NCBI GenBank assembly: GCA_003202005.1
Contig: QJJF01000002.1
Location: 124,001 to 188,000 of the forward strand
Source of the DNA: Williamsia faeni
Lineage (GTDB): Bacteria > Actinomycetota > Actinomycetes > Mycobacteriales > Mycobacteriaceae
DNA length: 64,000 nucleotides
Direction of reading: 5' to 3'
In this document: positions 10,281 through 17,872 of the stretch, in pieces
Numbering within the stretch: the stretch's first letter is position 1
Layout: each line of letters begins with the position of its first letter
The notes under the pieces: model-generated
The model's database searches: none
Told to the model about the DNA's origin: nothing
What the model saw: the letters and a program-made list of their open reading frames with translations, nothing else
Program-made: the position numbers and the translations under genes

Positions 10281-10853
10281 TCAGGTACGCGCCCGGACGT
10301 GGACGCGTTCGCCCTGTGCGCCGAAGAGGTTGAGAACCTCGGCCGGTTCAGGCCCGATGGCGCCGATCCAGTGGGGTACATGGGTGTCGAACTCGACCAC
10401 CTCGCCCGGCAACAATTCGAGATCCTGTTCCCCGAGGATCAACCGGACCCGTCCCGACAGGACATACAGCCACTCGTAGCCCTCATGGGTCTTGAGTTCG
10501 GGGTGTGCGATGTCCTGTGGCGGCATGATCTGTTTGAAGGCCTGGACACCCCCGGCGCGCCGGGAGAGTGGGATGAATGTGCGGCCGTGGCGGCTGATCG
10601 GCCGCAGGTGGATCCGCGGGTCACCGGTCTGGGGTGCGCCGACGAGTTCGTCGAGGGGTATCGCGTATGCCTTGGCCAGCGGCAGTAGTAGCTCGAGTGT
10701 GGGTTTGCGGCCACCGGATTCGAGTCGGGACAGGGTGCTCTCGGAGATGCCAGTGGTCGCGGACAGGTCGGACAAGGTGATCGCGCGATCGCGGCGCAAG
10801 GCGCGAAGTCGTGGTCCGACCGCGGTCAAAGCTTGATTCAACTCGGTGTCCAT
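10281..10853 (-). CDS. XRE-family regulator with C-terminal cupin domain
   Basis: Transcription factor of 190 residues. Residues 12-66 form a helix-turn-helix of the Cro/CI type ('TLSDLSATTGISESTLSRLE'); residues 105-180 form a cupin barrel ('ELKTHEGYEWLYVLSGRVRL', then 'LLPGEVVEFDTHVPHW') that probably binds a small ligand or metal. It is transcribed away from a thioredoxin-reductase-like flavoprotein across 80 bp containing two overlapping palindromes. The divergent arrangement implies it represses itself and the oxidoreductase. The effector is unknown. Confidence 0.88.
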   Translation of the reverse strand: MDTELNQALTAVGPRLRALRRDRAITLSDLSATTGISESTLSRLESGGRKPTLELLLPLAKAYAIPLDELVGAPQTGDPRIHLRPISRHGRTFIPLSRRAGGVQAFKQIMPPQDIAHPELKTHEGYEWLYVLSGRVRLILGEQDLELLPGEVVEFDTHVPHWIGAIGPEPAEVLNLFGAQGERVHVRART

Positions 10854-10865
10854 GGGATCCGAGTC

Positions 10866-10902
10866 TGGCCAAAAATTGCCGGGATGGCAAATATTCTTGC
10901 CA
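10866..10902. promoter_or_regulatory. Overlapping palindromic operators between regulator and oxidoreductase
   Basis: Three spaced half-sites: TGGCCA at 10866-10871, then TTGCC-5-GGCAA at 10876-10890, then TGGCAA-6-TTGCCA at 10885-10902, which shares its left arm with the previous palindrome. This is the only strong symmetry in the 80-bp divergent promoter region, so it is the probable binding site of the XRE-cupin regulator. Confidence 0.6.
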
Positions 10903-10933
10903 GAGGGTTCGGGCTGGGCTCAGGGTGGGGGAC

Positions 10934-11899
10934 ATGACTGATGACATGAACAACGAATACGACGTGGTGGTGGTCGGCGGCGGGGCTGCGGGTCTGAGCG
11001 GAGGGTTGATGCTGGGGAGGTCCCGGCGATCGGTTCTCGTCATCGACTCCGGGGCTCCGCGGAACGCTCCGGCCGCCGGGGTGCACGGCTACCTCACCCG
11101 CGAGGGAACTCCACCGGCCGAGCTCCTGGAAATCGGTCGCGATGAGGTCCGCCGATACGGTGTCGACCTGGTGGACGCAGAAGTGGTCTCGGTCTCGGGT
11201 GCCGTCGACGCCGGATTTGTGGTTGCGGTTGCGGATGGGCGGACGGTCAAGGCGCGTCGTCTGCTGCTGACCACGGGGTTGATCGATGAGCTACCCGACA
11301 TCCCCGGCCTGCGTGAACGCTGGGGCAAGGATCTGCTGCACTGCCCGTACTGCCACGGCTGGGAAGTGCGCGACCAAGCGATCGGCGTCCTCGCCAGGAA
11401 TGCCTGGGCCGTGCATCAGGCGCAGATGTTCCGGCAGCTGAGTGAGGACGTGACGCTCTTCCTCAACGACGCCCTGACGCTGTCCGACGAAGATGCCGTG
11501 TCGCTCGCGGCCCGCGGGATCCGCGTCGTGGAGGGTGCGGTGGCCGCAGTGGAGTCGTCAGGCGACAAGCTCACCGGTGTCCGGCTCGCGGACGGGACGT
11601 TTGTGGAACGCGAGGCGGTGACCGTGATGCCACGCTTTGTTGCCCGAGCAGGATTCCTCGCCGACCTCGGACTCGAATCACAGGAGCATCCGATGGGCGT
11701 GGGGGAGCACATCCCCGCCGACGAGAACGGCGTGACGACGGTGCCGGGAGTATGGGTGGCCGGCAACATCACCAATCTGATGGCTCAGGTCTCGGGGGCG
11801 GCCGCCGCCGGTGCGCTCGCGGGCGCTCAGATCAACGCAGATCTCATCGCCGAAGAGATTCGGTCGGCCGTCGCCGCCACCGCCGCCGCGACCGTCTGA
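10934..11899 (+). CDS. Thioredoxin-reductase-like NAD(P)/FAD oxidoreductase
   Basis: Flavoprotein of 321 residues with an N-terminal FAD site ('DVVVVGGGAAGLSGG'), a redox-active CxxC in 'LLHCPYCHGWEVRD' and a C-terminal FAD-binding segment ('GVWVAGNITNLMAQV'). The CPYCHG form is typical of low-molecular-weight thioredoxin-reductase-like enzymes whose electron acceptor is often unknown, rather than the CAxC of true TrxB. The canonical GxGxxA NADPH motif is not obvious: the segment after CHGWEV reads 'IGVLARNAWAVHQ', so use of NADPH is doubtful. ATG 10934 follows GGGTGGGGG; the frame is open further upstream. It is divergent from the XRE-cupin gene. Confidence 0.85.
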   Translation: MTDDMNNEYDVVVVGGGAAGLSGGLMLGRSRRSVLVIDSGAPRNAPAAGVHGYLTREGTPPAELLEIGRDEVRRYGVDLVDAEVVSVSGAVDAGFVVAVADGRTVKARRLLLTTGLIDELPDIPGLRERWGKDLLHCPYCHGWEVRDQAIGVLARNAWAVHQAQMFRQLSEDVTLFLNDALTLSDEDAVSLAARGIRVVEGAVAAVESSGDKLTGVRLADGTFVEREAVTVMPRFVARAGFLADLGLESQEHPMGVGEHIPADENGVTTVPGVWVAGNITNLMAQVSGAAAAGALAGAQINADLIAEEIRSAVAATAAATV

Positions 11900-11905
11900 C
11901 AGCAC

Positions 11906-12040
11906 CCGACCACCGCCGACCGTGCCGAACGGACCGCCCAGCGTGCCGAACCGACCACCGCCGACCGTGCCGAACGGACCGCCCAGCGTGCCGAACCGAC
12001 CACCGCCGACCGTGCCGAACGGACCGCCCAGCGTGCCGAA
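11906..12040. repeat. Three perfect 45-bp tandem repeats
   Basis: Three identical copies of a 45-bp unit beginning CCGACCACCGCCGACCGTGC lie at 11906-11950, 11951-11995 and 11996-12040, followed by a decayed 20-bp partial copy at 12041-12060. The unit is itself built of related CCGACC and GTGCCGAAC words. All frames are open because 45 is a multiple of three (for example 15-residue Pro-rich or Gly-rich units), but none has a credible start with a ribosome site, and the frames either overlap the oxidoreductase or end soon. It is best read as a noncoding minisatellite. Confidence 0.9.
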
Positions 12041-12334
12041 CGGATTGCCCAGCGTGCCCAAGGTGTCGATCGATGTCGATGTTGGTGCAACTGCGGCACG
12101 GTCGACGGCGACAAGGGCACGGTCGGCGGTCCGTTCGGCCCGCTCGACGGAGGGGGCGGAGGGGCCGGAACGGCGTGATTTCAGTTCAGGGGTCCGACTC
12201 TGGCAGAATGGCTAGCTGGTTCGCCGGACCCGGCCACGTGCCGACCGGCGGTCACACCAGATGAACAGCAAAACCGGGCGTTCCAATTCCGGAACGTCGC
12301 CGAATTGCACTGTGACCATAGAAGGAAGTAACTC
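12041..12334 (+). other. Gene-free stretch and leader of rpsP
   Basis: No gene could be supported here. The region begins with the decayed repeat end and holds a CAGAAT hexamer at 12204-12209 that could be a -10 element for rpsP, which would leave a leader of about 120 nt. Similar GGCAGAATGG sequences occur before other genes in the window (near 39850). No riboswitch or clear hairpin was seen. Confidence 0.35.
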
Positions 12335-12790
12335 GTGTCTGTCAAGATCAAGCTCACCCGCCTCGGCAAGATCCGCAATCCCCAGTACCGCATCGTCGTC
12401 GCCGATTCGCGTACCCGCCGCAACGGCCGGGCCATCGAGACCATCGGTCGGTACCACCCCAAAGAAGAGCCTTCGCTGATCGAGATCGACACCGAGCGCG
12501 CGCAGTACTGGCTGGGAGTTGGCGCACAGCCGACCGAGCCTGTCGCCGCACTGCTGAAGATCACCGGTGACTGGCAGAAGCACAAGGGCCTGCCGGGCAC
12601 CGAGGGCACCCTGCGTGTCGCGGAGCCGAAGCCGTCGAAGCTCGACCTGTTCAACGCTGCGCTCGCCGCTGCCGACAACGCTCCGGCCGCCGAGGCGACC
12701 ACCCCGAAGAAGAAGGCCGCCAAGAAGGCCGACGCGCCTGCTGAAGAGGCCGCAGCGCAGGCCCCCGATTCTGAGGCAACCGACAAGTGA
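12335..12790 (+). CDS. rpsP: 30S ribosomal protein bS16
   Basis: Component of the small ribosomal subunit. The first 85 residues form the conserved S16 domain ('[20 protein letters not shown]', '[11 protein letters not shown]'). The remaining 65 residues are an Ala/Lys/Glu-rich tail ending in acidic residues, common in actinobacterial S16 and probably disordered. GTG start at 12335 with GAAGGAAG upstream. The stop overlaps the next gene (GTGA), which begins the conserved rpsP-khpA-rimM-trmD operon. Confidence 0.98.
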   Translation: MSVKIKLTRLGKIRNPQYRIVVADSRTRRNGRAIETIGRYHPKEEPSLIEIDTERAQYWLGVGAQPTEPVAALLKITGDWQKHKGLPGTEGTLRVAEPKPSKLDLFNAALAAADNAPAAEATTPKKKAAKKADAPAEEAAAQAPDSEATDK

Positions 12791-13029
12791 GTGTCGTTGT
12801 CGCTGACGCAGTCGAACATCTCGTTCGCGGCATCGTTGCCAACCCGGATGACGTGCGCGTTGAGCTCGTCACCGGTCGGCGCGGACGGTTTGTCGAAGTT
12901 CACGTGAACCCGGAAGACCTGGGTAAGGTCATCGGCCGTAACGGTCGCACGGCCACCGCGTTGCGCACGCTTGTCACCGGTATCGGTGGCCGGGGTGTGC
13001 GTGTCGACATCGTCGACACCGATCGCTGA
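12787..13029 (+). CDS. khpA: KH-domain RNA-binding protein KhpA
   Basis: Eighty-residue protein consisting of one KH domain with the RNA-binding loop in '[17 protein letters not shown]'. KhpA-type proteins bind many RNAs and, with KhpB, affect cell division and ribosome-related functions in other Gram-positives. The GTG start overlaps the rpsP stop by four bases. It is the counterpart of Rv2908c, in the same position between rpsP and rimM. Confidence 0.95.
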   Translation: MSVVVADAVEHLVRGIVANPDDVRVELVTGRRGRFVEVHVNPEDLGKVIGRNGRTATALRTLVTGIGGRGVRVDIVDTDR

Positions 13030-13045
13030 TCGGGTCGAAACACAG

Positions 13046-13570
13046 ATGGATCTGGTTGTCGGCCGCGTTGCCAAGACGCATGGCGTCCGCGGCGAATTGG
13101 TGGTCGACGTCCGGACCGATGAACCCGACGAGCGGTTTGCCGTCGGTCGTGTCCTTCGTGGGCGCAAATCGACCGGCAAGAACACGTTTGTCGAGAACAA
13201 CTACACGGTGACGGCCGCCCGGAATCATTCCGGGCGGCTGTTGCTGACCCTGGCCGAGGTCACCGACCGGGATACCGCCACCGAGATGCGTGGCACCCTC
13301 TTTCTGATCGACTCGGCGGACGTTTCGTCCGGCGACGACCCCGACGAGTTCTACGACCATGAGCTTCAGGGCGCAGCGGTCCGGACTGTGTCCGGCGAGG
13401 ACGTCGGTGTCCTCACCGACGTTGTCCACATGCCCGGCGGCGATCTGCTGTCGGTGAAGGCGGCCGATGGCCGCGACATCCTGATTCCGTTTGTGGCGGC
13501 GATCGTCCCGACTGTGGGCCGCGACCTCATCGAGATCGATCCGCCCGACGGTCTGCTCGATCCGGAGTGA
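13046..13570 (+). CDS. rimM: 16S rRNA processing protein RimM
   Basis: Assembly factor for the head of the 30S subunit, acting around S19. The 174 residues contain an N-terminal RimM domain ('VVGRVAKTHGVRGELVVDV') and a C-terminal PRC barrel starting at 'DDPDEFYDHELQG'. The open frame extends into khpA, but ATG 13046 matches the family start. The stop overlaps the trmD GTG start in a GTGA arrangement. Confidence 0.96.
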   Translation: MDLVVGRVAKTHGVRGELVVDVRTDEPDERFAVGRVLRGRKSTGKNTFVENNYTVTAARNHSGRLLLTLAEVTDRDTATEMRGTLFLIDSADVSSGDDPDEFYDHELQGAAVRTVSGEDVGVLTDVVHMPGGDLLSVKAADGRDILIPFVAAIVPTVGRDLIEIDPPDGLLDPE

Positions 13571-14328
13571 CCGACGTGTCCGAACAGTCGACGGAGCCTG
13601 AGCCGGCCATTCGGATCGGCGTCGTCTCCATTTTTCCCGAGTATCTCGAACCGATGCGAATGGCCTTGCTGGGCAAGGCCATTGACCGAGGAATCCTTGC
13701 GGTCGACACATACAATCTCCGCGACTGGACCCATGACGTGCATCGTGCCGTCGACGATTCGCCCTACGGCGGCGGACCCGGAATGGTCATGAAACCGACT
13801 GTGTGGGGTCCCTGCCTGGACGACGTCTGTCCGGACGACGCACTCCTCGTGGTGCCGACACCCGCCGGTGTCCCGTTCACCCAGGCGACCGCGCAGGCCT
13901 GGAGCAAAGAACACCACATCGTCTTCGCCTGCGGCCGCTACGAGGGCATCGACCAGCGAGTCATCGATGATGCGGCCAAACGTGTTCGGGTCCAAGAGGT
14001 TTCGATTGGCGACTTTGTGCTGATCGGCGGCGAGGTTGCCGTGTTGGCCATGGTCGAGGCCACCGTCCGCCTGATCGACGGGGTCCTGGGTAACGCCAAC
14101 TCGCATCAGCAGGACTCGTTCTCCGACGGCTTGCTCGAGGGTCCGAGCTACACCCGGCCGCCGTCATGGCGAGGGCTGGACGTTCCACCGGTGCTTCTCG
14201 GCGGTGACCACGCGAAACAGGAACGCTGGCGCCGCGAGCAGTCGATCGAACGCACCCGCGCGCGCCGCCCTGATCTGCTGCCGCCGGATTTGTTGCCGGC
14301 CGACCCGACGGAGTCCGGCGCAGGTTAG
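13567..14328 (+). CDS. trmD: tRNA (guanine-N1-)-methyltransferase TrmD
   Basis: Makes m1G37 in tRNAs, preventing frameshifting. Trefoil-knot SAM site: 'FACGRYEGIDQRV' and 'EVSIGDFVLIGGEVA'. The N-terminal motif 'DSPYGGGPGMVMKP' is conserved. It starts either at GTG 13567 (overlapping rimM) or GTG 13576. The C-terminal helix is followed by a short proline-rich tail. In M. tuberculosis lppW and rplS follow; here a five-gene insertion comes first. Confidence 0.97.
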   Translation: MTDVSEQSTEPEPAIRIGVVSIFPEYLEPMRMALLGKAIDRGILAVDTYNLRDWTHDVHRAVDDSPYGGGPGMVMKPTVWGPCLDDVCPDDALLVVPTPAGVPFTQATAQAWSKEHHIVFACGRYEGIDQRVIDDAAKRVRVQEVSIGDFVLIGGEVAVLAMVEATVRLIDGVLGNANSHQQDSFSDGLLEGPSYTRPPSWRGLDVPPVLLGGDHAKQERWRREQSIERTRARRPDLLPPDLLPADPTESGAG

Positions 14329-14356
14329 GATCTCGGCACACCATTGGGGGGTGGCG

Positions 14357-14731
14357 ATGAGTGCCGAATCCGGCTGGACAACTGCGAGCAGGCGGGCATG
14401 GGATTCCGTGCTCGACGAGGTCGACGAGCAGCGTGCGCAACTGCGTGAGGTCGAAGAACAACTACGGACGATGACCGTCGAGGTGACCTCGACAGATCGC
14501 CTGGTCACGGTGGTCACCAACGCTCGCGGTGCCCTGATCGACCTCCGTCTGGAGCCGCCGGCCCTGCGCCGCTACCGCGCCGACCAGCTGTCGGCGCTGA
14601 TCTGTGAACTCGTCACGAGAGCCGACAGGGAACTCGCCGGACAGCGGAACCAGTTGGTCGAGCACATCGTCCAAAACCCGGGACCGCAGTACCGCGATCT
14701 CGATGAGACACCGCTCGGGGGAGGCGCGTGA
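14357..14731 (+). CDS. YbaB/EbfC-like protein of a type-VII-like cassette
   Basis: Protein of 124 residues: an N-terminal coiled coil ('VLDEVDEQRAQLREVEEQLR'), a short beta segment ('TVEVTSTDRLVTVVTNARGA') and C-terminal helices, the layout of YbaB/EbfC nucleoid-associated proteins. Such genes often sit beside WXG100 and Esp-like genes in Gordonia, Nocardia and mycobacteria (recalled), and the role there may be as a chaperone or regulator rather than a nucleoid protein. ATG 14357 follows a GGGGGG ribosome site. The stop overlaps the next start (GTGATGG), which begins a tightly coupled four-gene set. Confidence 0.7.
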   Translation: MSAESGWTTASRRAWDSVLDEVDEQRAQLREVEEQLRTMTVEVTSTDRLVTVVTNARGALIDLRLEPPALRRYRADQLSALICELVTRADRELAGQRNQLVEHIVQNPGPQYRDLDETPLGGGA

Positions 14732-15063
14732 TGGACGATGTCTCCGGCCCTGATCTGCTCGTCGACGAGGCTGTGCTGGCCGCTGCGGCACGCCGCCTCG
14801 CCCCGGTTGTCGGGGAGATCGACGAGGTGCTGGCCGAGGTGGACGCGATCATCGGCGACCTTCGGCACGACTGCTCCGGCCACCACACCGGAGCTGACTT
14901 CGATACGGCACTGGCCGCGTTCGCCGGGATGACCGCGGCGGAGCTCCACGCGGTTCGGAACTCGATAGTTACCTTCACCGACAACCTCACCCGCGCCGCC
15001 ATCGAGTTCGGCGAGGTTGATGAGGCCGGTGCCGCCGATCTCCGGAGAGCCCATGTTGAGTGA
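14731..15063 (+). CDS. Small helical protein, probable type VII secretion substrate
   Basis: About 110 residues, predicted almost wholly helical, with 'AARRLAPVVGEIDEVLAEVD' and 'ELHAVRNSIVTFTDNLTRAA' as two long amphipathic segments around a short break near residue 48. Size and style resemble EspC/WXG100-like type VII targets, though no WxG motif is present; 'CSGHHTGADFD' occupies the turn. The start is ATG 14731 or GTG 14728, both overlapping the preceding stop. The following gene overlaps its end by 11 bp, so the two are probably made in fixed ratio, as secreted heterodimer partners usually are. Confidence 0.55.
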   Translation: MDDVSGPDLLVDEAVLAAAARRLAPVVGEIDEVLAEVDAIIGDLRHDCSGHHTGADFDTALAAFAGMTAAELHAVRNSIVTFTDNLTRAAIEFGEVDEAGAADLRRAHVE

Positions 15064-16054
15064 ACCGATTCCAGAGATGCTGGAAAAGCTATGGCCGACA
15101 ATGGATCCCGAACGTATTCAACTGGCAGGCGAGCGGTTCTCGTCGCTGGCCCAGCGACTGTCAGACCTACAGATCGTCCTTTCCGACACGGCCCGCCACA
15201 TCGCCGATACCGGTGACGGCCAAGCGGCCGATGCGATGACAGACCAGGCCCGCCGCATCGCCGACACCACTCTGACCACCGTGCGCGACCGCCTCACCCA
15301 TCAGGGCCGTGCCACGCGTGCCTACGGTGATGCGGTTGCAGAGACGCAGCAACGGCTCACCGTCGTGGCGGCGATGGCCGACCGAGACCTCTTGGCAGGG
15401 CAGGTAGTCGCGGCCGCGACCGGCGACACGACCACGCTGGCGGGCGCACACGACGCGGCGGTCCGGGTGATGACAGCTGCCGCCCTACAACTGGACCGGC
15501 GCACCCGCGACATCACTGACGACCTGCAGACGCAGAGTGACACCGACGCTGGTCCCTCTCAGTCCGGTGGCGGTGGAACGCCGATGATGGCGCCGATGGG
15601 CGGCGCCGTGGCAGGTGCGCTGGCCGGAGTGATGGTGCGGGCGCGCGGTGCCGACCATCGGCCAGACCTCGACATCTCCGATGCCGACCTGGCGATGCTG
15701 CGGTTCCGAGCGGCACACCTGGCCGCGACCCAGCCGCCGGAGGTGGCGCCGTGGGTCCGGCTGGCGGTCGGGCTGGGTGTGTCGGGCGACGGTCGCCATG
15801 TGGTGATCGTCGGGACCAGCGAACTGGGCGGGTATCTCCGGCCGGGTACCGCGCTGGAACCACACGAGATGGTTGTGGGCGACGGGCGGGCACCCGAACT
15901 CGCCATCATGGGCTACTTCGCTGATCGCGACATCGAGCCGGTGGCGGTCTGTGCCACCACACCGCCACCCCCGGAGGTCGCTGCCGAGATCACCGAGGGC
16001 GGCGCCCGGAATCTGGACGTCGGCGACGGCGACGATCAGGATTCCGGGCAGTGA
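15053..16054 (+). CDS. Helical protein with novel C-terminal domain, possible secreted effector
   Basis: Protein of 333 residues that I cannot assign. Residues 1-175 are helical with heptad-like spacing (WXG/Esp-like). Residues 180-210 form a Gly/Met/Ala-rich linker with 'GGAVAGALAGVMV', which could be a short membrane-inserting segment. Residues 220-320 form a compact mixed domain with 'VRLAVGLGVSGDGRHVVIVG' and 'GYLRPGTALEPHEMVVGDGR'. The tail is acidic. No export signal is visible, consistent with a type VII route. ATG 15053 (GGAGA upstream) overlaps the previous gene by 11 bp; the next gene overlaps its stop by 4. Confidence 0.5.
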   Translation: MLSEPIPEMLEKLWPTMDPERIQLAGERFSSLAQRLSDLQIVLSDTARHIADTGDGQAADAMTDQARRIADTTLTTVRDRLTHQGRATRAYGDAVAETQQRLTVVAAMADRDLLAGQVVAAATGDTTTLAGAHDAAVRVMTAAALQLDRRTRDITDDLQTQSDTDAGPSQSGGGGTPMMAPMGGAVAGALAGVMVRARGADHRPDLDISDADLAMLRFRAAHLAATQPPEVAPWVRLAVGLGVSGDGRHVVIVGTSELGGYLRPGTALEPHEMVVGDGRAPELAIMGYFADRDIEPVAVCATTPPPPEVAAEITEGGARNLDVGDGDDQDSGQ

Positions 16055-16485
16055 CGGCGCACCGGATCGACGCACTCGGTTCAGGTGTCGCAGGTCTCGT
16101 GGCACGTGTCGAACCCGGACAGTTGAGCCGGGCCGGCCTGATGCTGACCGTCACCGCGCTTGATGCCGCAGCGGTTGCGACCGACGGTGTGATCACTGCA
16201 GTCCTGACCGACTGGCGGGCGAATCGACCGATCGGGCCCACTCACCGGTTGTCGATCGGATCGATGCGGGCACGACTCGACGGTCTCGCCTTTTCCGCTG
16301 GGCACGCCGGCCGGACTGTGGAGTATCGGGCGGAGTTCGGCCGGGCGCGCGCCGTCGCGGCACTGGAGTTCGGCATTGCCGGCAGGGGACGCGATGGCCT
16401 GCGGGAACTCGTCTGCGAAGCCAGCGCCGCGACCGGTTCGACCGTTTTGGTTGCAAGTGTCCTTCGTGATCACATAGAGCGATAA
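16051..16485 (+). CDS. Unknown protein coupled to the type-VII-like cassette
   Basis: Protein of 144 residues, not recognised. It is rich in Ala, Arg and Val, with helical stretches at the start ('SGVAGLVARVEPGQLSRAGL') and end and a strand-rich middle ('RLSIGSMRARLDGLAFSAGH'). No signal peptide or membrane segment. The GTG start overlaps the stop of the 333-residue gene (GTGA), so it is translationally coupled. A chaperone or immunity partner for the preceding protein is the natural guess from position, but nothing in the sequence proves it. Confidence 0.5.
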   Translation: MTAHRIDALGSGVAGLVARVEPGQLSRAGLMLTVTALDAAAVATDGVITAVLTDWRANRPIGPTHRLSIGSMRARLDGLAFSAGHAGRTVEYRAEFGRARAVAALEFGIAGRGRDGLRELVCEASAATGSTVLVASVLRDHIER

Positions 16486-16494
16486 TCTTTCCGA

Positions 16495-17475
16495 ATGGAC
16501 CACTGGTTCCAGGAGAGCATTGTCGACGACGGTCGACTGCCTTTGTTTGTCGCTTACATCGGTTTCATCCTCGGCTTTCTCGGAATTCGGATCAGTGTTC
16601 GACTGATCCGCGCGGAGGTCAGCTGGTGGTTCAACAACGTGACGCCCGGTGGCATGCACATCCATCATGTGGTGTTCGGAACAGTGCTCACGATGATCTC
16701 GGGGCTGGGCCTCATCACGATGTCGATCAACGGTTCGCAGGCCGTGTTGTCGATCTTTGCGGGCCTCTTCGGAATCGGGGCGGCGCTGGTACTCGACGAG
16801 TTCGCGCTGATCTTTTATCTGAGAGATGTGTATTGGGCCGAAGAGGGCCGGGCGTCCATCGACGCGGTCTTCGTGGCGTTGGCGGTGATGGGCCTGATCC
16901 TGATGGGATTCCGCCCGTTCGAGATCGACGATCCCGACACCGGTGATGTCGTGTCAATGGTCGGATTCGTCATTTCTTTCGCCGTGGTCGCGGCACTTGC
17001 GGGCATCGTGCTGCTCAAGGGCAAGATCTGGACAGGGCTGATCGGGTTGTTCATCTTCCCGCTGCTGATCGTGGGTTCGATCCGGTTGGCACGCCCGACA
17101 TCACCATGGGCCCGGTGGCGCTACACCCGGCGCGAGAAGAAGATGGTTGCGGCGGTCAAGCGTGAACGCCGCGTCCGGCGGCCCCTCATCCGGGCCAAGA
17201 TCTTCATGCAGGATCTGATGGCCGGGAAGCCGGACGTCGCACATGCCAAGGCCGGAGCCGAGGTGGAACTCGATGCCAGGGTCCATGCCGCGCCGGCGCC
17301 GGGGGAGTCTGCAGAGCTCGTGCTGGCCGCGGTGATTTCTCACGGGCGGGGTCCGTCTGGCACAATTGACCAGTTGCCGATCGACGGTCAGACGCCGGGT
17401 TCTCCCATGTCGCCTGATCTGTCGCGGAGACCAAACGAAACAGAGCACGAACCAGTCGAGCCGAAAGGCCGCTAG
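16495..17475 (+). CDS. Six-helix membrane protein with HxHH motif
   Basis: Protein of 326 residues with about six transmembrane helices between residues 15 and 200, followed by a basic, proline-containing cytoplasmic tail of roughly 125 residues. Conserved-looking motifs are '[14 protein letters not shown]' before helix 2, which could bind metal or heme, and '[14 protein letters not shown]' after helix 3. I recall similar proteins of unknown function in many actinobacteria but no assigned role. ATG 16495 lies 9 bp after the previous gene. It may belong to the cassette or be an independent neighbour of rplS. Confidence 0.6.
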   Translation: MDHWFQESIVDDGRLPLFVAYIGFILGFLGIRISVRLIRAEVSWWFNNVTPGGMHIHHVVFGTVLTMISGLGLITMSINGSQAVLSIFAGLFGIGAALVLDEFALIFYLRDVYWAEEGRASIDAVFVALAVMGLILMGFRPFEIDDPDTGDVVSMVGFVISFAVVAALAGIVLLKGKIWTGLIGLFIFPLLIVGSIRLARPTSPWARWRYTRREKKMVAAVKRERRVRRPLIRAKIFMQDLMAGKPDVAHAKAGAEVELDARVHAAPAPGESAELVLAAVISHGRGPSGTIDQLPIDGQTPGSPMSPDLSRRPNETEHEPVEPKGR

Positions 17476-17513
17476 GTTCCTCTGCTCACGCCAACAGGAT
17501 TGGAACCGACAGT

Positions 17514-17855
17514 ATGAACACTCTGGATTTCTTGGACAACAAGTCCCTGCGCGACGACATCCCCGACTTCCGTCCGGGTGACACCCTCAACGTTCACGTG
17601 AAGGTGATCGAGGGCTCGAAAGAACGCGTTCAGGTCTTCAAGGGTGTTGTCATCCGTCGTCAGGGTGGTGGCGTCCGCGAAACCTTCACGGTTCGCAAGG
17701 TGTCGTTCGGTGTCGGCGTGGAGCGCACCTTCCCGGTCCACAGCCCGAACCTGGCCAAGGTCGAGATCGTGACCCGCGGCGACGTCCGTCGCGCGAAGCT
17801 GTACTACCTGCGCGACCTGCGCGGCAAGGCAGCAAAGATCAAAGAAAAGCGCTGA
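17514..17855 (+). CDS. rplS: 50S ribosomal protein bL19
   Basis: Large-subunit ribosomal protein at the interface with the small subunit. All 113 residues match the family: '[20 protein letters not shown]' and '[20 protein letters not shown]'. ATG 17514 is preceded by AACAGGATTGG. lepB starts 17 bp downstream, as in M. tuberculosis (Rv2904c-Rv2903c). Confidence 0.98.
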   Translation: MNTLDFLDNKSLRDDIPDFRPGDTLNVHVKVIEGSKERVQVFKGVVIRRQGGGVRETFTVRKVSFGVGVERTFPVHSPNLAKVEIVTRGDVRRAKLYYLRDLRGKAAKIKEKR

Positions 17856-17872
17856 CACACTAGGCTTGCGGA

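Noticed and set aside
11678-12264. Open frames across the 45-bp repeat giving Gly-rich (minus) or Pro/Arg-rich (plus) repeat proteins
   Set aside because: No ribosome site or credible start; the frames exist because the repeat unit is a multiple of three, and they overlap the flavoprotein gene.
12787-14328. GTGA overlaps in rpsP-khpA and rimM-trmD as something unusual
   Set aside because: Four-base overlaps are routine translational coupling in actinobacterial operons.
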